From Erysipelothrix aquatica (lineage in GTDB: Bacteria > Bacillota_I > Bacilli_A > Erysipelotrichales > Erysipelotrichaceae): a DNA stretch of 64,000 nt. Shown here piece by piece: positions 1-9,573 of this stretch. Position 1 is the stretch's first letter. Every line of letters begins with the position of its first letter. The position numbers were made by a program, and so were the translations under genes. The notes under the pieces were generated by a model. The model saw only the letters and a list, made by a program, of their open reading frames with translations. It was not told the DNA's origin and searched no databases. The stretch is taken from contig NZ_WTSY02000005.1 in NCBI RefSeq assembly GCF_009828775.2, positions 29,876 through 93,875 of the forward strand, given 5' to 3'.

Positions 1-1424
1 AAAGAAAGGTTCATCAACTTATCAAAAACATAGTTGTTGTAATCTACGATATCTTTTTTGGAACGATAATTGAAAGATAAAAACAAATTCTGAGTCGTTG
101 TATCTTTCATTAAGTCTTGCATGATATTCGGTTTTGCACCACGGAATCGATAAATAGATTGTTTAATGTCACCGACACGAAAAATGTTGGTTCCATTAGA
201 GATTAAGCGAATAATTTCATCTTGATACTCATTGGTATCCTGGAACTCGTCTACCATAATCTCTTGATAGCGGGGTTGAATCAACGTTGCGATTTCAAAG
301 TTATTAACAGTAAGAATTTCTAGAGCGAGAGATTCAAAGTCACTAAAGTCGAGACAGTTCTCGGAAATTTTAATGTTATTGTAGGCGCTCATGAAATCTT
401 GAGTCATGTGCAACAAGTTGGCGACATCATCATATTGTTCGTGGAGTAGTGCAAACTGTGCTTCTAAAGGTCGGTGATATTCTAAAATATCATGAATGCT
501 ATCACCAAGTTGTTTGCGGGCTTTGGTATAATCTTCATTTTTAGTGTCTGCATGGAGTTTGAAGTTGAAAAGATCTTGGAAGAAGTCATAAAAAAGAATA
601 TCGTGATTCTTAACTGCAGTTTCAACATCCAATAACTTTCCAAAAACATCATTAAGCATTGTTGATTGGTCAAAAAACTTTACTTGTTTCTTGTCGTTAG
701 CATCATAGGATGCATCCGCTATTGAAACCAAAGTCTGAATATTTGTCTTGATTGCTTGAATTGCGTGTAAATATTGATGGAAAAAATAATCTTTGAATAT
801 AGGTGGTAGTGCGTCAAAGTTATCTGTTTGGTAGAGGTTTAAAGTACGTGCTGCTTCCGCAAGCGGCTCTTTTTTGCTTAGTAACCATGATGCGGTTGTT
901 TGTAGAGCATCTTTTAATCCGTCAAAATCAATCGGATTCGTCGAAAAGATATCCAGTAAACGCTCTGTTGCTTCAGGATTGGTTTGCAACCACCCATCCA
1001 AAGTCGCATCTAAAGCGCGATTTTGAAGTAATGTAACCGATGCATCGTCTAAGATGTTTTCAGCACGTTCAGGATTCATACCAATGATATAACCGTAGTT
1101 TTTGATAATCGTCAGGCAGAAGGAATGGATGGTTGATATTTGTGCTGTCTCGACGAGTGCGATTTGTTCGGCAATAAATGGTGTTGCATGCGTTTCATAC
1201 TCTTGATTAAGGGCTGCAAGTAATCGTGTTTTCATTTCCGAAGCAGCAGCCTCCGTAAAGGTCATAGCGCACACTTCATCAATGCGAACGTTATCATGGA
1301 TGATACGTTTCATTAATCGAGCAATTAACACAGTTGTCTTTCCAGCTCCAGCCGAAGCGGAAACAATAACATTTTGATTCAATGCATCAATGGCAAGCTG
1401 TTGTTGCGGGTTAAACGTTGTCAT
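1..1424 (-). CDS. addA: ATP-dependent helicase/nuclease subunit A (AddA), N-terminal part
   Basis: Only the first ~474 codons lie in the window; the gene runs off the left edge. Read on the minus strand it begins MTTFNPQQQLAIDALNQN. It has a UvrD/RecB-type Walker A, SASAGAGKTT, at residues 22-31, motif II VDEFQDT near residue 390 and a GDIKQSIYRFRGAKP motif III/IV region near residue 418. That is the helicase 1A core of AddA; the second helicase half and the nuclease domain are outside. AddAB processes double-strand breaks for RecA-dependent repair. Its ATG overlaps the addB stop by four bases (ATGA), so the two are translationally coupled in one operon. Family assignment is firm because of the addB partner. 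Confidence 0.93.
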   Translation of the reverse strand, partial: MTTFNPQQQLAIDALNQNVIVSASAGAGKTTVLIARLMKRIIHDNVRIDEVCAMTFTEAAASEMKTRLLAALNQEYETHATPFIAEQIALVETAQISTIHSFCLTIIKNYGYIIGMNPERAENILDDASVTLLQNRALDATLDGWLQTNPEATERLLDIFSTNPIDFDGLKDALQTTASWLLSKKEPLAEAARTLNLYQTDNFDALPPIFKDYFFHQYLHAIQAIKTNIQTLVSIADASYDANDKKQVKFFDQSTMLNDVFGKLLDVETAVKNHDILFYDFFQDLFNFKLHADTKNEDYTKARKQLGDSIHDILEYHRPLEAQFALLHEQYDDVANLLHMTQDFMSAYNNIKISENCLDFSDFESLALEILTVNNFEIATLIQPRYQEIMVDEFQDTNEYQDEIIRLISNGTNIFRVGDIKQSIYRFRGAKPNIMQDLMKDTTTQNLFLSFNYRSKKDIVDYNNYVFDKLMNLS

Positions 1425-3829
1425 GCGTCATCATCCTTTCTTAGATTAAGGTCTTTATCGACATCAATAGTAATTGCTTCAGGATCTAAGATACCCGATA
1501 AGATATGAAACTGAATGGTATCGTAAACATGGTGGAGGAGGGGTCTGATTTTGTCCATATCAAACGGCTTACGCCATAATCCCATACCCATTTTACCCAG
1601 ACGCAGTCCTCCATAGTAGGCATCCGTTTCGAACATTTCTTCGGGCAAGTCAAACATCCAGCCACTATATTTCTTTTGCTTTTTCCAAAGATCTTCGGGA
1701 AGTTCTTCGTTGTAAATAACGCCTTTTGAAATATTATAGGACAGTGGTGCAAGTGAAATATTACTGTTACGAAGTCCAAAGTAAAAGACGCCCAGGACAG
1801 ATTTACTGAACAATGTTTCGCAAATCATAGCGTACGTTAAAAGTTGGAGTTGCTGTCCCGATTGGACCGAACCTTGACTTAGCGATTGAGCTGTCGATTT
1901 ATAATCGACGATAAGTGCATGGTTATCGTTCAAATCGATACGATCGATAATACCGCGCAGGTGAATATTCTTGAACAATGAATCGGCCTCAAACCACTTT
2001 TCAGTATCGGCGACATCAAAAGTCGACGTTGCAATGGATTCCTTCACAAAATCTATATTCATGGTCATGAGTGCTTCGTTACGCCGTTGAATCATCTTGA
2101 TTCTATTAGAATTTTGCGGGAACACACGTCCGATTGTATCCCATGCATCATTAGGAAGTTGTTTATGCATTGTTTCCATAATGCGATGATTGATCGTTCC
2201 AATAACACGAGGATCAAAGGTAAATTTTTCAGGTTCTCGTAATGCCAACCCGCGTTCTACAAAAAATTGGTAAGGGTTGTTGATATACATTTGGAATGCC
2301 GAAATAGATCCAACAATCTTTCCATCCTTTAAATAAATTTGTGGTGCAAGATCAGGACTTAGTGAGCGGAGTGCGGGTGTTCGTTCGCTAATTTGTTTTA
2401 ATGTCCACGGTTCAAGTTGAATGTTACGATCAGCACAGAAACGTTCAATTGGATAGGAAACTTCAATACCCTTTCCTTCATACGATGACGCATGGTAGGA
2501 CAATGTGAGGTGCGTGCTGTGTGTGAAGATTATGTTTTGTTGATCTAAAAGATACTGTGTACGAACGTCGAGGCTCGGAAAGTTTTGTATTTGGGCAACG
2601 TAGCTTTCGTCCAAAATGCCTGTTCGAGAAGCAATCGCCGGAAATTGCTTCGCACTCAAACCAAGAACATAAAGATGCTGTGGTGCGAGATACGGCAATT
2701 CTCGAATATCAATCCATCGAATGACGTGTTGTGTTAATGCACGACTCTGAACACTTTTAAAGTGATTCATAAAGAATAAATGTGTTGAAGCGTCATAGAG
2801 ATGCATGTGAGATTCTAGGAAAGACTTAATCGGGCGAATGTCAATGCGCGAATTAAGGGCAAGGGTATCGTAGGCAAAGGTTAGGGCGCCAACATAATCT
2901 TTGGTTGAAAGATCAAGCAAAAATTGCTGTAACGTAAGTACATCAGATTGAATATGCTCTTGTAGGCGATAGATTTGCGGATAATCAGGATGTGCTTGCG
3001 CATGATTAAACGGTTCAAACAACTGTGCGTACGTTAATTCAAAATGTTGAATGTAATAAACAAGGTCATCGATAAACTGTAATTTCAATGGATTCGCTTC
3101 AATAAGAGCTAAAACTGATTGAACTGAATTATCTAAAGCAAGAGTAACCATAGCAAGAAATTGTGCTTTCGCAAGATCAAAGCGTTTGTCTGAAAATTTT
3201 TGGTGTAAACCATAACGCGCGAGTGTTGCTTCAATCAATGCATGATGAGCATTAAAATTTGGAATTGCAACGACAGCGTCTTTAATGTCTCTTTCGAGAA
3301 TATCCTGGATGACACTCTCAATTTCAGACCGAATGTTTAAAGCAACTCGAAAGCGGATGGAAGTAGGCTCCATTGGTAAACGTGATGCAAGGGGAATCTC
3401 GTGTCGCGCTAAAAATGCACGATGCGCATGTGAGAGACCTTGATCATATGCGATATATGATTGCGGTCCTATAATCGGTTCAGGAATCATAGTGCGAACA
3501 ATTGTCATCACCTGTGCAATTTCACGTTGTAATGGTGTCGCTTTGGGTAAATCACTCAAGGATACACCATAGGCATCCATTTCATCCAAAAGAGCCATAA
3601 ACGATTGAATTGTTTTCGGGTAATTCAAAACGTCGTTTAATTTTGTAAATGTTTGTTTTTTTAAGGCATGATAAATAGCAACTTCAATTGATTTACGGTC
3701 CAAAGACGCTTCGCTAAATGCAAAGTTAAAAGGACGAACTTGTACACCAAGTGCGAACTCGCGACCTTCTAAAAGTGCCTTTCGATAATCATCAACAAGA
3801 TGAGAAGCAGTAATATAGGTTTGTCTCAT
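1421..3829 (-). CDS. addB: AddB-like PD-(D/E)XK nuclease/inactive helicase subunit, short form
   Basis: This is the partner of AddA, upstream of it and overlapping by four bases. I place the start at 3829 because AGGAGG (3835-3840) sits just upstream; the frame is open seven codons further. The ~802-residue product ends in a RecB-family nuclease domain with VDYKS around residues 641-645 and the downstream QLQLLTYA helix. It is much shorter than Bacillus AddB (about 1,160 residues). I see no Walker A near the N-terminus and none of the four cysteines that hold the Fe-S cluster in canonical AddB. The role in break resection is inferred from the operon and the nuclease motif. Confidence 0.82.
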   Translation of the reverse strand: MRQTYITASHLVDDYRKALLEGREFALGVQVRPFNFAFSEASLDRKSIEVAIYHALKKQTFTKLNDVLNYPKTIQSFMALLDEMDAYGVSLSDLPKATPLQREIAQVMTIVRTMIPEPIIGPQSYIAYDQGLSHAHRAFLARHEIPLASRLPMEPTSIRFRVALNIRSEIESVIQDILERDIKDAVVAIPNFNAHHALIEATLARYGLHQKFSDKRFDLAKAQFLAMVTLALDNSVQSVLALIEANPLKLQFIDDLVYYIQHFELTYAQLFEPFNHAQAHPDYPQIYRLQEHIQSDVLTLQQFLLDLSTKDYVGALTFAYDTLALNSRIDIRPIKSFLESHMHLYDASTHLFFMNHFKSVQSRALTQHVIRWIDIRELPYLAPQHLYVLGLSAKQFPAIASRTGILDESYVAQIQNFPSLDVRTQYLLDQQNIIFTHSTHLTLSYHASSYEGKGIEVSYPIERFCADRNIQLEPWTLKQISERTPALRSLSPDLAPQIYLKDGKIVGSISAFQMYINNPYQFFVERGLALREPEKFTFDPRVIGTINHRIMETMHKQLPNDAWDTIGRVFPQNSNRIKMIQRRNEALMTMNIDFVKESIATSTFDVADTEKWFEADSLFKNIHLRGIIDRIDLNDNHALIVDYKSTAQSLSQGSVQSGQQLQLLTYAMICETLFSKSVLGVFYFGLRNSNISLAPLSYNISKGVIYNEELPEDLWKKQKKYSGWMFDLPEEMFETDAYYGGLRLGKMGMGLWRKPFDMDKIRPLLHHVYDTIQFHILSGILDPEAITIDVDKDLNLRKDDDA

Positions 3830-3938
3830 AAATGCCTCCTTATACACCATTATAAATCATAATCACATTCGAGTGTGACACACTTTCATTTCTTTTGAGA
3901 ATGTGCCAAAATAAGAGTACATGGGGGGAAATATATAA

Positions 3939-4730
3939 ATGAGTCTGTACACTACTTTGAAGGAAATAAAAGATTTCCGCGTAGGTGCTAAAGACTGTGC
4001 TTTCAACGGATATGTAGAAGATTATCTGAACCGGGACAATGTACAATTTAGCGACACGCTGGAGGGCATTTTGGAAATAGATTCTGAAGTGCGTGTGATT
4101 GAGGCATTTAGTGTTTTTATTAATAAAGAAGTGATTGCCAATAAAATTATAAGTTACAAAGATATTCATAAAATTCCAAAGTGGTATATTAAAGCACCGC
4201 TTATACTATATACAGAAATAGAAGGTCGCGAGTTTGCTATGATTTTGGTCGATCGTAACTATTATGAAGCAAAAGGTATTTTCTTCAGTTTGACTGAGCG
4301 CGATGCATTGCTGGAGCCGTTTGTTGATAATGTTATGGTGATGGATACGTCCGATTCAGAACGAATCGTAGCCTTGTATACGTTGCTGTTTGAGGGAAAG
4401 GCACGATGCTCAGTGCTCCAGCGAGAGCAGGACCGACGCTACTTTACAACACCGCAAGAATTATTGGTACAAAGTCATGCGAAGAGCCAAAGCATTAAAG
4501 AAACTCTCGAACTAAGTTTTGAAAATGATCCGAAAGGACGTGCACAACGGATTCACGATGCAATCGCATCCTGGTATCTCATAAAAAAAATGGTCTACGT
4601 TCAATATATGATAGACCGCGAAACCTTAATCAATGAAAATGAAAATGATATTAAGAAGCACCGTCAGAGTGCTAAACAAATGAGTTCAAGCATTGAATTC
4701 AAACCATTTAGTGAAATGTGGAGGCAATAG
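3939..4730 (+). CDS. Hypothetical protein, 263 aa
   Basis: I do not recognise this protein. It begins [13 protein letters not shown], has no signal peptide or membrane segment, and looks like a soluble, acidic-basic mixed cytoplasmic protein with a charged helical C-terminus (residues ~215-263). A purine-rich ribosome site (GGGGGGAA) precedes the ATG. It is transcribed away from addAB and its stop codon lies two bases before the exonuclease III start, so the two are probably one transcript. That suggests, but does not show, a link with DNA maintenance. Confidence 0.75.
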   Translation: MSLYTTLKEIKDFRVGAKDCAFNGYVEDYLNRDNVQFSDTLEGILEIDSEVRVIEAFSVFINKEVIANKIISYKDIHKIPKWYIKAPLILYTEIEGREFAMILVDRNYYEAKGIFFSLTERDALLEPFVDNVMVMDTSDSERIVALYTLLFEGKARCSVLQREQDRRYFTTPQELLVQSHAKSQSIKETLELSFENDPKGRAQRIHDAIASWYLIKKMVYVQYMIDRETLINENENDIKKHRQSAKQMSSSIEFKPFSEMWRQ

Positions 4731-4732
4731 AC

Positions 4733-5488
4733 ATGAAATTGGTATCTTGGAATGTGAATGGATTACGAGCAGTAATGGGAAAAGATTTTGTAGGTATTTT
4801 TGAAAGTTTAGATACAGATGTGTTGTGTCTTCAAGAAACGAAAATGCAGGCAGGTCAATTGGACTATCATCCTGAGGGCTATCACGCATACTATAATTAT
4901 GCGGTGAAAAAAGGGTACTCAGGAACTGCTGTATATTCGCGCCAAGAGCCACTATCGGTCAAATATGGCATTGGAATTTCTGAGCACGATCAAGAGGGTC
5001 GTGTCATAACATGCGAATTTGATGCGTTCTACTTAGTGTGTGTATATACCCCAAACAGTCAGCAAGAACTAAAACGTTTAGAATATCGTATGAAGTGGGA
5101 AGATGACTTCCGTGCATTTATTACGACACTAGAAGCAGATAAACCAGTTGTTATATGTGGTGACCTCAACGTTGCGCACAAAGAAATCGATCTCAAAAAT
5201 CCAAGTACAAACCGGAAAAATCCTGGTTTTTCAGATGAAGAACGTGGGCAATTTACGAATTTGTTGGATGCAGGTTACCTTGATTCATTCCGTCATGTCC
5301 ACGGAGATGTCACAGATCGCTACTCGTGGTGGAGCTACCGTGCAGCAGCGCGGAGTCGAAATGTAGGGTGGCGGATTGATTATTTTGTTGTTTCAGAGCG
5401 CTTGCGTGATGCGATTGTAGGTGCGGATATCTATGATCAAGTTGTTGGAAGTGATCACTGTCCGGTCATGTTAGAACTTCAAGTCTAG
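4733..5488 (+). CDS. exoA: Exodeoxyribonuclease III
   Basis: AP endonuclease/3'-5' exonuclease of base-excision repair. The 251-residue product starts [14 protein letters not shown] chose 4733 over an in-frame upstream ATG because GGAGG lies ten bases before it. Catalytic features of the exonuclease-endonuclease-phosphatase fold are all present: Asn7, Glu35 in LQETKMQ, GDLNVAH near residue 145, and the C-terminal GSDHCPV. It follows the unknown 263-residue gene with a two-base gap and ends in a strong terminator. Confidence 0.95.
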   Translation: MKLVSWNVNGLRAVMGKDFVGIFESLDTDVLCLQETKMQAGQLDYHPEGYHAYYNYAVKKGYSGTAVYSRQEPLSVKYGIGISEHDQEGRVITCEFDAFYLVCVYTPNSQQELKRLEYRMKWEDDFRAFITTLEADKPVVICGDLNVAHKEIDLKNPSTNRKNPGFSDEERGQFTNLLDAGYLDSFRHVHGDVTDRYSWWSYRAAARSRNVGWRIDYFVVSERLRDAIVGADIYDQVVGSDHCPVMLELQV

Positions 5489-5510
5489 AGTAGGATTCTA
5501 CTCTTTTTTT
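5487..5510 (+). terminator. Rho-independent terminator after exoA
   Basis: The stem AGAGTAG/CTACTCT (5487-5493 with 5498-5504) is followed by seven T residues. It starts within the exoA stop codon. Confidence 0.85.
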
Positions 5511-5526
5511 ATAATAAGTACAGAAA

Positions 5527-5555
5527 ATGACAAGCCTTTCTATTTATGTTATACT
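5527..5555 (+). promoter_or_regulatory. Promoter of the DEAD-box helicase gene
   Basis: ATGACA (5527-5532) and TATACT (5550-5555) are separated by 17 bases, with a TG extension one base before the -10. This is a good sigma-A type promoter 36 bases upstream of the start codon. Confidence 0.7.
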
Positions 5556-5590
5556 TTAACGCGTGTACTAGAAAAGAAGTAGGAAAATAA

Positions 5591-7339
5591 ATGACATTTT
5601 TAGAATTAGGATTATCAGAGGAAGTCGCTCGCGCGATAACGGAAAAAGGATATGAAAATCCAACCGATATTCAACAGCAAGCACTCCCTATTTTATTAAA
5701 TGGTCATGATTTATTAGCGCAATCTCAAACAGGAACAGGTAAAACTGCGGCGTTTGGATTACCAATCGTGACTGCAGTTGAACATGTAGATAAACAAACA
5801 CAAGCTTTGATCTTATGTCCAACACGCGAACTAAGTATGCAAGTTGCCGAAGAAATTCGTAGCTTTGCTAAATACAAAAAACTTAGTGTCGTAAGTATAT
5901 ACGGAGGCGCACCAATTGACCGTCAAATTAAAGATTTGAAACGTGGTGCAGATATTGTGGTAGCAACACCGGGACGTTTGATGGATCATATCCGTCGTCG
6001 TACGATTCGCTTAAATCACACAACAAGAATTGTTTTAGACGAAGCCGATGAAATGCTGAACATGGGTTTTGTTGATGATATTCGTGAAATTTTCGAATAT
6101 CTTCCTGAAGAACGTCAAATGGCTTTCTTCTCTGCAACAATGCCTAAAGAAATTATTCGTTTAAGTGATGATTTCTTAGTTGAGCCAGAACGTATTGCAT
6201 TATCACGCAATAACCTAACGGTCTCACGCATCGAGCAACGTTACTATACAGTTGAATCAAACCAAAAAATTAGTTTAGTAACACAATTACTACAAATTCA
6301 CGACGCAAACGGAATCATGATCTTCTGTAATACGAAGAAAATGGTTGACGAGCTCACAACAGAATTAAATAAAGCTGGATTCCCCGCTTTAGGATTACAT
6401 GGTGACATGAAACAAGAAATGCGAAGCATGGTTATGGGACGCTTCAAGCGAGGCATGGTTAAAGTGCTTATCGCGACAGATGTTGCAGCTCGAGGAATCG
6501 ACGTTGACAGCATGGATGTTGTTATTAACTATGATGTACCGCAAGAACTTGAATACTATGTACACCGTATTGGACGTACTGGACGTGCGGGTAAAGAAGG
6601 ATTGGCAATTACACTTGTAACACGCCGTCAACGCTACGCAATTCGTCAAATCGAACGTCTTTCAAATTCAGAAATTAAAGAAACACCACTTCCTACTAAA
6701 GAACAACTTAACGCAGTATTGGTGCAAAAACTTGCAGCTGATATTCGCCAATGGTCATCGGCAGAACGTGGTAAACTCTTTGATATAGCATATGAAGGTC
6801 TTTCAAAAGAAGGCTTCACACAAGAAGAAATCATTATTGCATTCATCAACAAATCTGTTGCAGAAAATAACTTAGCAGCAATTAAAGGTGAAGCAGCAAG
6901 CAAACGTGTTCAAAACCGTGACCAATTCTCAAAAATCGCATTAACAATTGGAGGACGCCAAGGTATTTCGGCATCACACCTTGTTAGTGCAATTGCAACA
7001 GCTACAGGAATTCGTGGAAAAGATATCGGACGCATCATAATTGACGATACTGTTTCCACAGTTGAAGTTCCTCGTGAACATGCAGCCTCAATAATGGAAG
7101 ACTTGAAAAAAGTAACCATTAAAGGCAAAAACTTCGATACGGAGATGTTAGAGGTTGAAGCAATTCGTGAACCACGTCGTCGTGACCGTGGCGGAGATTC
7201 TCGCCGTCGTGATGGTGGTGGAGGCCGTGACCGCGGAAACCGTGGTGGCGATCGCCGTCGTCGTGGGTCAGATTCAGACTCCAAACAAGCACGCTCACGT
7301 CGTTACGACAATGACCGTCGTAAAGACCGCGGAAAATAG
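5591..7339 (+). CDS. DEAD-box ATP-dependent RNA helicase (CshA/DeaD type)
   Basis: RNA helicase for mRNA turnover, ribosome assembly or cold growth. The 582-residue protein carries the Q motif (GYENPTDIQ), motif I AQSQTGTGKT, Ia PTRELSMQV, GG/TPGR (ATPGRLMDH), motif II DEADEML, motif III SAT and motif VI HRIGRTGRAG. Residues ~450-525 resemble the DbpA-type RNA-binding domain. The last ~50 residues are an Arg/Gly/Asp-rich disordered tail, as in CshA and DeaD. It has its own promoter and terminator, so it is monocistronic. The exact ortholog (cshA or deaD/csdA) is not settled by reading alone. Confidence 0.93.
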   Translation: MTFLELGLSEEVARAITEKGYENPTDIQQQALPILLNGHDLLAQSQTGTGKTAAFGLPIVTAVEHVDKQTQALILCPTRELSMQVAEEIRSFAKYKKLSVVSIYGGAPIDRQIKDLKRGADIVVATPGRLMDHIRRRTIRLNHTTRIVLDEADEMLNMGFVDDIREIFEYLPEERQMAFFSATMPKEIIRLSDDFLVEPERIALSRNNLTVSRIEQRYYTVESNQKISLVTQLLQIHDANGIMIFCNTKKMVDELTTELNKAGFPALGLHGDMKQEMRSMVMGRFKRGMVKVLIATDVAARGIDVDSMDVVINYDVPQELEYYVHRIGRTGRAGKEGLAITLVTRRQRYAIRQIERLSNSEIKETPLPTKEQLNAVLVQKLAADIRQWSSAERGKLFDIAYEGLSKEGFTQEEIIIAFINKSVAENNLAAIKGEAASKRVQNRDQFSKIALTIGGRQGISASHLVSAIATATGIRGKDIGRIIIDDTVSTVEVPREHAASIMEDLKKVTIKGKNFDTEMLEVEAIREPRRRDRGGDSRRRDGGGGRDRGNRGGDRRRRGSDSDSKQARSRRYDNDRRKDRGK

Positions 7340-7346
7340 TAAAATC

Positions 7347-7376
7347 AAAACTCATAGGTTCACTATGAGTTTTTTT
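7347..7376 (+). terminator. Rho-independent terminator after the helicase gene
   Basis: The arms AAAACTCATAG (7347-7357) and CTATGAG plus the T run (7363-7376) enclose a five-base loop. The seven T residues pair with the A run upstream, so it may work in both directions. Confidence 0.85.
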
Positions 7377-7447
7377 GTGGAAGTAATTCAGCGCATATTT
7401 ATGAATACATGGTATGATGTGCATAAGTGACAAAAGGGGGAAGTACT

Positions 7448-8326
7448 GTGGAGAAAAAACATCATAAAAAGTACAACAAGTATCTCGAACATCAAATTTA
7501 TAACTTGATTCGCCAAGATGAACATTCTACACTCGCGAACGTTGTGGATGCCTTCTTAATGATTGTTGTCTTAGTGAGTGTTGTCGTTGCGTTTATCAGC
7601 ACATTTGATTTACCAACCCATTACACAACAGCGATCAATACTATGGAAATGGTGTTTGTCGTACTCTTCACGTTAGAATACGCCGTGCGACTTTGGACTG
7701 CTGATTTAATGTATCCAGAACTATCACCCACAAAAGCACGACTAAAATATGCAAAGAGTGGTATGGCAATTGTTGATCTATTGTCGATTTTACCATTCTA
7801 CATGCCAATGTTTGGGCTCAGTGCGGGAGCAATGCGCGGCATCAAATTGCTTCGATTGTTACGTGTGTTCAAGATTAATCGCTATACGTCATCATTAAGT
7901 TTAATTGGAAACGTCCTCAAAACACGAGCATCACAATTGTTATCATCGATAGTAATTATACTTTTGCTAATGTTTATTGCTTCAATGTTAATGTATGACA
8001 TTGAACATCAAGCTCAACCCGATAAATTCAAAAACGCATTTTCGGCGATGTGGTGGGCAATGTCAACAATTACAACTGTGGGATATGGCGACATCTATCC
8101 AATTACAACGGCAGGGCGAATCTTAAGTGCAATTATTACCTTTTTAGGAATTGGTTTAACGGCCATTCCGACTGGTATTGTATCCGCTGGATTTATCGAA
8201 CAGTCACGAAAACTAGAAGCGCAAAAAGCACCAAAACTTAAAGTCGAACCACACCATAAATATTGTCCATGTTGTGGTCAACAGTTACCTGATAGTGACG
8301 AATCGACTGTAATTGATAATCTATAA
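7448..8326 (+). CDS. Voltage-gated potassium channel family protein
   Basis: Six-transmembrane ion channel of the plasma membrane. S4 is visible as a series of spaced arginines (RGIKLLRLLRVFKINR, about residues 130-145), and the pore loop holds the K+ selectivity filter TTVGYGD, followed by a last membrane helix. I start it at GTG 7448, preceded at seven bases by AAAGGGGG; an upstream in-frame GTG at 7427 has no ribosome site. The short cytoplasmic C-terminus ends in a CPCCG zinc-knuckle-like motif, which is unusual for this family. It appears monocistronic. Physiological role (membrane potential, K+ homeostasis) is inferred. Confidence 0.9.
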   Translation: MEKKHHKKYNKYLEHQIYNLIRQDEHSTLANVVDAFLMIVVLVSVVVAFISTFDLPTHYTTAINTMEMVFVVLFTLEYAVRLWTADLMYPELSPTKARLKYAKSGMAIVDLLSILPFYMPMFGLSAGAMRGIKLLRLLRVFKINRYTSSLSLIGNVLKTRASQLLSSIVIILLLMFIASMLMYDIEHQAQPDKFKNAFSAMWWAMSTITTVGYGDIYPITTAGRILSAIITFLGIGLTAIPTGIVSAGFIEQSRKLEAQKAPKLKVEPHHKYCPCCGQQLPDSDESTVIDNL

Positions 8327-8611
8327 AAGAGAATGTTTGGTATTTGGCGACCGCTTGTGAAAAGTGAATTAGAGACAATGAATGAAATCTGAGATTTTAT
8401 GAACGGGAATTGAAAGTGCACATTGAATACGATGTGTATGAAAGCACTTAAAAATACCTTAGTAAATATTATGTATTTTTTCACAAGTTAGTAAAAAAAA
8501 TGATGTAACTTGTGAAAAGTATGGGTATAACCTAACAATCTCAATAATATGAATTGACCGAATAAACATAAAATTCGTACAATGGAAGAGCAGACACGGG
8601 AGGAATATGCA
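8327..8611 (+). promoter_or_regulatory. Long intergenic region with inverted repeat and promoter of the lipoprotein gene
   Basis: No gene is visible in this 285-base stretch. It holds a 13-base inverted repeat, TTTTCACAAGTTA (8478-8490) and its complement (8506-8518), and the 12-mer CTTGTGAAAAGT occurs twice in the same direction (8354-8365 and 8509-8520). A promoter is present at TTGACC (8554-8559), 18-base spacer, TACAAT (8578-8583), 28 bases before the lipoprotein ATG. The repeats may be protein-binding sites; nothing identifies the protein. Confidence 0.5.
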
Positions 8612-9568
8612 ATGAAAAAATTAGTTGCTTTATTATTAGTTGGCCTTCTTGTATTAACAGGATGTGGCGCATCAAAGCCAAAAGGGCAAGATGTAAAAAT
8701 TGGAACTGCAGTTACTGTTAAGGCAAAAGCCGCAGCACCAGAAGGGGACAAAAAAGGAAACTTCGAAACAAACGTATACTACGGAACAGTTGTATTGAAA
8801 GATGACAAAATTGCTCAAGTGCAAATTGACGTTGCTCAAAACAAACAAGCGTACAACGCAGACAACTCAATTGAACCATTCAAATTTGACGGTTCAAAGA
8901 AAGTTTTAGGCGATGAATACGGAATGGTCAAAGCAAGTAAAATCGGTCAAGAATGGTACAAACAAATGGAAAATCTTGAAACTTGGATGACAGGAAAAAC
9001 AGTTGCTGAAGTATTGGCAATGGAAACAGTAGAAAAAGATGCAGCTCACCCAGCTGTACCTGCAAATGCAGATTTAACATCATCAGTTTCAATTGATGTT
9101 TCAAACTACTTAGAAATTGTAAAATTAGCAGTTGAAAATGCAGTTGACGTAAAGAATGCAGCAACAGTAGGAAATGTTTCATTCACAACAGGCGCAGCTG
9201 ACAAACTTGACCTAACAACAACAGTAGCAGCAACAGCATACGACCCAAATGGAAAAGTTGTGTACTCATTCATCGATGCAGCACAAGTTACCGGAAAAGT
9301 TGAAAACGGTGTTGCTACATTGAACGAAGAAGTTCAACGTACAAAAGGTCAGAAAAAAGATGAATATGGTATGAAGATTGCAAGTTCAATCGGGAAAGAA
9401 TGGTACGAACAAGTTGCAGCATTTAACGAATATGTTATCGGAAAAACACCAGAAGAAGTCAAAAAAGGTGCAGATGCAGATCTTAAATCATCAGTAACAA
9501 TGGGTAAAACACCATTATTATCACCAATTGAAGTTAACAACGAAAAAGCTATCGCAATCGTTAAATAA
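8612..9568 (+). CDS. Lipoprotein with two internally repeated domains, PplA/FMN-binding-like
   Basis: Exported lipoprotein of 318 residues. It begins MKKLVALLLVGLLVLTGCG, a type II signal peptide with lipobox LTGC and acylated Cys18; the start is set by GGAGG upstream. The mature part is a tandem duplication: DEYGMVKASKIGQEWYKQ near residues 100-117 and DEYGMKIASSIGKEWYEQ near residues 250-267, each followed by a GKTxxEV helix. The layout recalls the two-domain Listeria lipoprotein PplA, but I see no clear flavin-attachment motif, so function stays open. It has its own promoter and terminator. Confidence 0.8.
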   Translation: MKKLVALLLVGLLVLTGCGASKPKGQDVKIGTAVTVKAKAAAPEGDKKGNFETNVYYGTVVLKDDKIAQVQIDVAQNKQAYNADNSIEPFKFDGSKKVLGDEYGMVKASKIGQEWYKQMENLETWMTGKTVAEVLAMETVEKDAAHPAVPANADLTSSVSIDVSNYLEIVKLAVENAVDVKNAATVGNVSFTTGAADKLDLTTTVAATAYDPNGKVVYSFIDAAQVTGKVENGVATLNEEVQRTKGQKKDEYGMKIASSIGKEWYEQVAAFNEYVIGKTPEEVKKGADADLKSSVTMGKTPLLSPIEVNNEKAIAIVK

Positions 9569-9573
9569 TTATA

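Noticed and set aside
6910..7433. Long open frames opposite the helicase C-terminus as antisense genes
   Set aside because: They mirror the Arg/Gly repeat codons of the helicase tail, have no ribosome sites and encode low-complexity sequence.
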